A DNA stretch of 9,486 nt from Lentisphaerota bacterium (GTDB taxonomy: Bacteria; Verrucomicrobiota; Kiritimatiellia; RFP12; UBA3636), in assembly GCA_012514445.1 (NCBI GenBank), contig JAAZAI010000215.1, positions 1 through 9,486 on the forward strand. Reading direction: 5' to 3'. Of this stretch, positions 5,213 through 9,486 are shown piece after piece; position 1 is the first letter of the stretch; every line of letters begins with the position of its first letter. The notes beneath the pieces are model-generated. The model made no database searches. It had not been told where the DNA came from and was given only the letters and a program-made list of their open reading frames with translations. The translations under genes and the position numbers were made by a program.

Positions 5213-6661
5213 TCACGTCACCACAACAGACTCGATTCCGAGGGCTTTGGCGACTTTTTCGATCTCGTCGGCGCGGTGGCCGATGCCGAGGGCGAAGTGA
5301 TGCGTCGGACCCTCCATCACCCAGCGTTTTAAGAACGTTCGAACGTCTGGTTTGAACTTTCCATGGGTGTTCGTGTTGCCGGTCGGCGGGATCGGGCCCG
5401 CGACGGACTCGCCCTCGGCGATGATGAACTTGAAAGATCCGTCGGCCTTCACTCCGATGGAGAGCATCGTCATCGGCCCTTCCTTGATGTTGAACTCGAC
5501 GCCCGCGCCCTTGCCCGGCTTGCCATGGTATTTGCGGAGCGAGCGGAGGACCGGCTTGCGGTCGGCAATGTTGAGGTGGTGCGGACCGTCGTGTCCGACG
5601 AGCACGCTGTCGTTCTCGAAATCGATGGGGTGGAACTCGGCGAAACTGCCGCCGATTTCGAGGCGGTCCATGATCATCATGGCCACGCAGTTCTTGAGGT
5701 CGTATTCGCCGCACATCGGGACCCCCGCGCCTGTCAGAAGCGAGTTCCCGACGATAAAATTCGTGACAAGCTCGCGGACGGGCGTTCCCTCGTTGCCGCA
5801 GTAGTAGTAGGCAAAACCGTCGAGCGAGCGCTTGGCGATGAACTTCTCGAGCGCGACCGCGGCGTTCGCGGCGACGTCGAGATCGCGGTCGGTGAGCTTC
5901 ATCGTGAGCGGGTCCGAGACGGGATCAGGCGTGTCGAAAAAGTCGAGAATCTCGCACTTCTTGGCGGCGATGGCAGCCTCGTCGCGGTTCTCGTAGAACC
6001 CTAAAATCTCATCGGGCTCGCAGACGGCGACGTGGCATCCGAAAGTTCGCGTGACGGCCGTCGGATCCACGTGCATGTCGTACATCGCCTCCAGGACGTG
6101 TCCCATAAGGCCGATGCGAGCGCGGCGCAGATCGTGCAGGGCGTGCGCAACGCGGCACCACGACGCGATCCCGGCATCGGCCGATGCGTCGTCCCCGCGC
6201 ATTCCGATGATGACGTCCGCGACGGGCTTCCCGAAGCGGATCGCCACGCCCGTGAACTCGGGAACGGCGCAGAAGTCGTCGTTGACGAGTTGCGTGAACG
6301 TCGTGGCCTTCGCGTAGGGCATCGCCGAAAGCGGCTGGAGCGCGACGAGGACGATCGGGCACGTCAGCTCGCGGACGAGTACCCCGAACGTCGCGGAAGT
6401 CGCGTATGTGACCATATCGACGAAAAGTAGGTCGAGGTCGGCGGCCTTCATCGCGCCGATGTTCGAGTACGCGGCTTCGGCGTTGTCGATCATGCCGAAA
6501 TTGGAGACGGCGACGGAATTTGCCGCGACCTTCGACTCAAACTGGGAGAGTTTCCCCATCATCTCGTCGAGCAGTCCGTCGAACTGTGCCCAATAGGTGT
6601 CGAGTCCTACACCGATGATGCCTACGTTAGCCGTTAGCGGCTTTCTGCGTGGAATATTCAT
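5213..6661 (-). CDS. L-fucose/L-arabinose isomerase family protein
   Basis: The 482-residue protein fits the aldose-ketose isomerase superfamily that includes L-fucose and L-arabinose isomerases. An N-terminal Rossmann-like part opens with VGIIGVGLDTYWAQFDGL (13-30). A middle domain contains YYYCGNEGTPVRELVTNF (285-302) and GAGVPMCGEYDLKNCVAM (311-328). The C-terminal part contains VGHDGPHHLN (355-364) and EGPTHHFALGIGH (450-462). Glu291, Glu319, His357 and His454 or His455 are plausible metal ligands by analogy, not proven. It would interconvert an aldose and a ketose in the cytoplasm; the sugar is not determined. The ATG at 6661 is preferred because the conserved fold begins ten residues later; no clear ribosome binding site is seen, and the frame opens further to 6733. 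It follows the glycoside-hydrolase-like gene by 103 bases and may be cotranscribed with it. Confidence 0.88.
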   Translation of the reverse strand: MNIPRRKPLTANVGIIGVGLDTYWAQFDGLLDEMMGKLSQFESKVAANSVAVSNFGMIDNAEAAYSNIGAMKAADLDLLFVDMVTYATSATFGVLVRELTCPIVLVALQPLSAMPYAKATTFTQLVNDDFCAVPEFTGVAIRFGKPVADVIIGMRGDDASADAGIASWCRVAHALHDLRRARIGLMGHVLEAMYDMHVDPTAVTRTFGCHVAVCEPDEILGFYENRDEAAIAAKKCEILDFFDTPDPVSDPLTMKLTDRDLDVAANAAVALEKFIAKRSLDGFAYYYCGNEGTPVRELVTNFIVGNSLLTGAGVPMCGEYDLKNCVAMMIMDRLEIGGSFAEFHPIDFENDSVLVGHDGPHHLNIADRKPVLRSLRKYHGKPGKGAGVEFNIKEGPMTMLSIGVKADGSFKFIIAEGESVAGPIPPTGNTNTHGKFKPDVRTFLKRWVMEGPTHHFALGIGHRADEIEKVAKALGIESVVVT

Positions 6662-6702
6662 AGTCAGGTTAGGTGATTGCGTTGTGAGTGAGCAACGAGC
6701 AG

Positions 6703-6731
6703 GGAATCGTATTTCCTCGACCGAGGATTCC
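6703..6731. other. Inverted repeat between the hydrolase-like gene and the isomerase gene
   Basis: GGAATC (6703-6708) and GATTCC (6726-6731) flank an inner dyad, CCTCG-AC-CGAGG (6715-6726), so two alternative hairpins are possible. No T-run follows on either strand. It lies 42-70 bases upstream of the isomerase start, so an operator or an RNA-processing hairpin is more likely than a terminator. Confidence 0.35.
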
Positions 6732-6764
6732 ATTGCGCAAAATCTGGGCGGCTAGCACGACCCT

Positions 6765-8318
6765 CTAGCGTGTCATTAACAACGCCAGATCGCCCGTGAC
6801 GCCCTCTTTCTCAAGATAGGTGCCGGAGGGATCGCGGACAAGGCGCCAACCGGGGTCTAGTACCGGTGTTATGTCCGGAATTATTACGGTCGTGACGGCG
6901 GCGCCGTCCACAAAGGCCGCTTCGGGGAAAAGTCGAACGGTTGCGTTCTCAAGACCCGTCACGCTAATGCGGCGGAGAAAATGCGCGTTCACAGGAGCCG
7001 TCTCGCGAACGCTGACGATCCCGGCCTTCTGTTCGACGAAGACACGGCATTCGCAGTGATCCGCCCGCGCGAACCGAATGCGAGCGAGGCCGTCTGGACC
7101 GAATTCTGCCTCATGGCCGATGGGGATCGGGGCGCCAACCGGAAACCGGATTAGCGTATCGGTCGTCTCGTGCGGATTGAAGACGGCAAGGAAGAGCGCG
7201 TTGTCCGAGCGGGACGGCACGATGCAGCGCGCCTCTTGCCATTCGGCGCGCGACTCGAACCGGACCACGGTTCCGCACGCCTCCAGCGCCTCGCGCGCCT
7301 TCACGGTAGGGCCGGCGGCATCGACGGCATGGAGGCGCGGGTGGCGCGGAAGCGCCGCGAGACGAGCCGCGGAACCGTAGAACAGGACGTGCCCGCCGCT
7401 CTCGGCGAACGCGAGGAGTTTCGCGAGCACCGCGGCGCTCTCCGGCGGTGGGGATACGAGAACGCTCGCGCGATAGATGTCCGAGGAATGGGCGAGAAAG
7501 GAGTCCGCCGAGACGACGCCGCTGAGCGGGAAGCCGTCGTTGAGCGCGGCGCAGATGAACGTGTCGCCGGAATGCATCTCGGCGAGCAGCGCCGCGTCCT
7601 CCGTCGTCGTGTATTCGCGGAGCGGATAGACCCAGACGAGCGGGGCCGGGGCGTCGGGCGCGTTTTTCTCGGCCTTGAGCAGATGCGGGATCGACTCGTT
7701 GACGCACGAGTCCGGCATTCCGCCGAACGAATTGTCGATGGTGAGAAGGTTCAACATCGTGGCCCCTCCGGCCTTTCCTTCGCGGGAGATCCGGCTGAGC
7801 GCCATCGGCAGGTAGATGTCCGCCGGCAGCCCGCCGTAGCGGTCATACCAGGGGGTGTTGACCCACCACGGGTCGTGGAGGTAGTAGCGGAACATCATGT
7901 CTCCGCCGGGCAGCTCGCAGTTGCGGGAGAGGTGCCCGGCGAGCTCGAGGCCGTAGTTCCCGGTTATCGCGGCCCACGGTGAGTTCGGCGGCGGCGTGAT
8001 GCCGAAGCCGGCCCGGTAGATGTCGTAAAGCGGAACGCCATCGCTCGAATAGTCAATCCCTGCGGTGTTGTTCGTCCCGCGCACCTCGATCGGAATGTCC
8101 GGGCAGGCCTCGCGGAACAGCGTCCAGAAACGGAACACCTGGGCCTTCGTCTCTGAGAGCCTCTCGGCATGGAACGACGCACCGTCGAACACCTTTCCGG
8201 TCAAATCCCACGGGTTCGAGGAGAAGCCGAGGCCGTTCCCGAGCCAGAGGTAGTCGAAACCGAGGTCGGGAAGATAGCAGGCGGTTTGGGCGCCGAGGAA
8301 CGTGCCAAAAGGAAGGCC
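6765..8318 (-). CDS. Putative glycoside-hydrolase-like protein, N-terminus missing
   Basis: About 516 residues look native, from LPFGTFLGAQTACYLPD near 8315 to the stop at 6765. The first part reads like the C-terminal half of a TIM-barrel glycosidase: DLGFDYLWLGNGLGFS, IPIEVRGTNNTAGIDYSSDG and YYLHDPWWVNTPWYDRYGG. A Rossmann/GATase-like middle follows (ASVLVSPPPESAAVLAKLLA and FAESGGHVLFYGSA), then a beta-rich C-terminal part. This order resembles GH42-like beta-galactosidases, but I cannot place the family. The native reading enters in the middle of a barrel, with no signal peptide and no start. The open frame continues to a GTG at 8474, but those 53 residues are antisense to the AraC gene and look random. 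The gene is therefore probably 5'-truncated and may not be functional. If expressed, it would lead into the isomerase gene. Confidence 0.75.
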   Translation of the reverse strand, partial: GLPFGTFLGAQTACYLPDLGFDYLWLGNGLGFSSNPWDLTGKVFDGASFHAERLSETKAQVFRFWTLFREACPDIPIEVRGTNNTAGIDYSSDGVPLYDIYRAGFGITPPPNSPWAAITGNYGLELAGHLSRNCELPGGDMMFRYYLHDPWWVNTPWYDRYGGLPADIYLPMALSRISREGKAGGATMLNLLTIDNSFGGMPDSCVNESIPHLLKAEKNAPDAPAPLVWVYPLREYTTTEDAALLAEMHSGDTFICAALNDGFPLSGVVSADSFLAHSSDIYRASVLVSPPPESAAVLAKLLAFAESGGHVLFYGSAARLAALPRHPRLHAVDAAGPTVKAREALEACGTVVRFESRAEWQEARCIVPSRSDNALFLAVFNPHETTDTLIRFPVGAPIPIGHEAEFGPDGLARIRFARADHCECRVFVEQKAGIVSVRETAPVNAHFLRRISVTGLENATVRLFPEAAFVDGAAVTTVIIPDITPVLDPGWRLVRDPSGTYLEKEGVTGDLALLMTR

Positions 8319-8330
8319 CTCCCGCCGGCC

Positions 8331-9182
8331 TTGCGCGGGTGGCCTTTCCGCATCCGTTCGCTGGGCTATAACAACTATGGGCCCGATGCGACATTTCCTA
8401 GCGGTGTCCACCCTGACGACCATCTGTTCTCGTGGGAAAGCGGACGCATCCTGCCGACACTCACACTCATCCACGTGACACGAGGGAAGGGTCGCTTCCG
8501 CTCACAACCGAGCGGCGAGCTGGCTGTACCGAGCAACACGGGAATTTTCGTCTTCCCGCAGATCCGTCACGCATATCGGCCTGACAAAACAACGGGCTGG
8601 AACAGCCAGTGGGTGGAGGTCGACGCCGTCTTGGCGCTGCCGCTCCTGAAGCAGGCCGGCATCACGCCCGAGCAGCCGTTCAAGACTTTCGAGGCCACGC
8701 CGCACCTTTCGAGCCTATTTCAAGAGCTTCAGGACCTCTCGCGCGTCGAAGCTCTCGGTGTCGAGCAAGAGCTCTCGGCATGTGCCTACCGCATCTTTGC
8801 CCATCTGCTGGCGCTTTGGAAGGGGAAAACCTCTCAAGCCCAGCATTTCCCCACCGTCGAACGGATGCGACAGTTTCTGGTGGCCGACCAAATACAGACC
8901 AGATCGATTACCGCGGTCTCAGAGCAGGCCGGCCTCAGCGCCTCACGCCTGCGCGTGCTGTTCAAACAGGCGACCGGCCTCTCGCCGAAGCAATACCAGC
9001 TAGCGCTTCGCATGGAACGAGCGGCCCGACTGCTCTCGGACGGTGCGCTCCCCGTCGGCATGATTGCCGAGCAGACAGGTTACGACTCGATCTATCATTT
9101 CTCGAGACAGTTCAAACGCATGCTCGGAGTGTCCCCTTCGCAATACCGCGCCGCAACCGCCATATCGAACAAGAACAGATAA
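8331..9182 (+). CDS. AraC-family transcriptional regulator, start lost or altered
   Basis: From the TTG at 8331 the product is 283 residues. An N-terminal cupin-like sensor region (about 5-110; LPTLTLIHVTRGKGRF, GIFVFPQIRHAYRPD) is followed by an AraC/XylS DNA-binding domain at about 175-275. The first helix-turn-helix is at 192-216. The second contains AEQTGYDSIYHFSRQFKRML and GVSPSQYR (246-273), the family signature. Such proteins usually sense a sugar and activate neighbouring genes. The frame is open back to an ATG at 8169, but 8169-8315 is antisense to conserved hydrolase-like sequence and cannot be the native N-terminus. Native-looking sequence begins near PALRGWPFRIRSLGYNN. TTG 8331 is the only nearby start, and GGAAGG at 8311-8316 is too far upstream to be ideal. 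Only a few residues seem lost, so the fold may survive, but its promoter is gone. Confidence 0.85.
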   Translation: MRGWPFRIRSLGYNNYGPDATFPSGVHPDDHLFSWESGRILPTLTLIHVTRGKGRFRSQPSGELAVPSNTGIFVFPQIRHAYRPDKTTGWNSQWVEVDAVLALPLLKQAGITPEQPFKTFEATPHLSSLFQELQDLSRVEALGVEQELSACAYRIFAHLLALWKGKTSQAQHFPTVERMRQFLVADQIQTRSITAVSEQAGLSASRLRVLFKQATGLSPKQYQLALRMERAARLLSDGALPVGMIAEQTGYDSIYHFSRQFKRMLGVSPSQYRAATAISNKNR

Positions 9183-9279
9183 CCTGCTGAAGTTGAAAAA
9201 TCTCAGGCCGCTTGCAGGATGCGTCACGGCTGCGCCATAGGCGGGAATGACCGCTCGCGCCCCCTGCCTGGAGGGAACA

Positions 9280-9423
9280 ATGCAGGAAGTCAACGGAACG
9301 GGATGCGCCTTTTGCGCTTTCCGCTCGCCAAGTTTCCGCGGACAGTTTTCTGAACCGCGTCTTGTCAAACTTCGTCGTCCGGAGACACCGGCCGTCTGCC
9401 CGCGATCTCGAGTAAGTGCTTGA
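9280..9423 (+). CDS. Doubtful small ORF, 47 residues
   Basis: An ATG at 9280 is preceded at four bases by GGAGGG (9270-9275) and opens a 47-codon frame ending at 9421-9423, 18 bases before the tRNA-Pro gene. The peptide is rich in Arg, Ser and Pro and has three cysteines (residues 9, 12 and 40; CAFC at 9-12). It matches no family I know. The only support is the ribosome binding site, which may be chance. Apart from this, 9183-9441 shows no gene and no clear terminator after the AraC gene. Confidence 0.2.
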   Translation: MQEVNGTGCAFCAFRSPSFRGQFSEPRLVKLRRPETPAVCPRSRVSA

Positions 9424-9441
9424 TTCTCTTCGCTTTAGAAG

Positions 9442-9486
9442 TGGTCGGGGTGAAGAGATTTGAACTCTTGACCTTTTGGTCCCGAA
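9442..9486 (-). tRNA. tRNA-Pro, anticodon CGG, partial at the right edge
   Basis: On the minus strand the 3' half of a tRNA is present. The acceptor strand is CACCCCG (9446-9452) with discriminator A and an encoded CCA (9442-9444). The T arm is AAGAG-TTCAAAT-CTCTT, and the 3' side of the anticodon stem is CCAAA. The anticodon loop TTCGGGA (9480-9486) gives CGG, which reads the proline codon CCG. The implied 5' acceptor strand CGGGGTG is typical of bacterial tRNA-Pro. The 5' half lies beyond the window. Confidence 0.92.

Noticed and set aside
8169..8330. Extended N-terminus of the AraC regulator from an ATG at 8169
   Set aside because: This stretch is antisense to conserved hydrolase-like codons and its translation has no AraC character.
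8319..8474. Extended N-terminus of the hydrolase-like protein from a GTG at 8474
   Set aside because: It is antisense to the AraC cupin region and its translation looks random, with no ribosome binding site.

Overview
The window is GC-rich bacterial DNA. It carries genes for handling sugars or polysaccharides, set between two tRNA genes: tRNA-Val(CAC) at about 0.8 kb and a tRNA-Pro(CGG) cut by the right edge. Both tRNAs and all the well-conserved metabolic genes lie on the minus strand. The plus strand carries a small unrecognised gene and an AraC-type regulator. The mix of a GHL10-type secreted protein with an N-terminal Rossmann-like region, a Gfo/Idh/MocA oxidoreductase and an L-fucose/L-arabinose isomerase-family protein is familiar from PVC-group polysaccharide degraders (Lentisphaerota, Kiritimatiellota, Verrucomicrobiota). 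That assignment is inference from protein style only.

Layout. Positions 1-800 hold little ordinary coding. There is a possible gene end running off the left edge on the minus strand, a tract with six copies of GGCGACC, a perfect 28-bp inverted repeat built from phased GTGTGTGC units (578-702), and the terminator of tRNA-Val. tRNA-Val has a clear TTGACA/TAGATT promoter. A 119-residue hypothetical gene (1043-1402, +) then converges on a Gfo/Idh/MocA oxidoreductase (1416-2576, -). The oxidoreductase has a good promoter, a hairpin over its start of transcription and a strong ribosome binding site. Upstream lies a 159-bp imperfect inverted-repeat element that resembles a MITE (2704-2862). Next are the secreted GHL10-like protein (2921-4837, -) with its own TTGAGC/TACAAT promoter, a short relic of an alpha/beta-hydrolase esterase (5045-5212), the isomerase-family gene (5213-6661, -), and the downstream 516 codons of a large glycoside-hydrolase-like gene (6765-8318, -). 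The AraC regulator (about 8331-9182, +) is divergent to that gene. The right end holds a doubtful small ORF and tRNA-Pro.

How it fits together. The set looks like a small sugar-use locus: a regulator divergent from a glycoside-hydrolase-like gene, then an isomerase, formerly an esterase, then a secreted hydrolase-like protein and a dehydrogenase. It is damaged. The glycoside-hydrolase-like gene and the regulator meet head to head at about 8310-8330 with no room for promoters: the hydrolase has lost its N-terminal part and the regulator its start. One deletion across a divergent promoter region would explain this, and so would an assembly join. The esterase is only a C-terminal scrap. I see no CRISPR array, defence system, transposase or integrase. 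The best unexplained structures are the two inverted-repeat elements and the damaged head-to-head junction.
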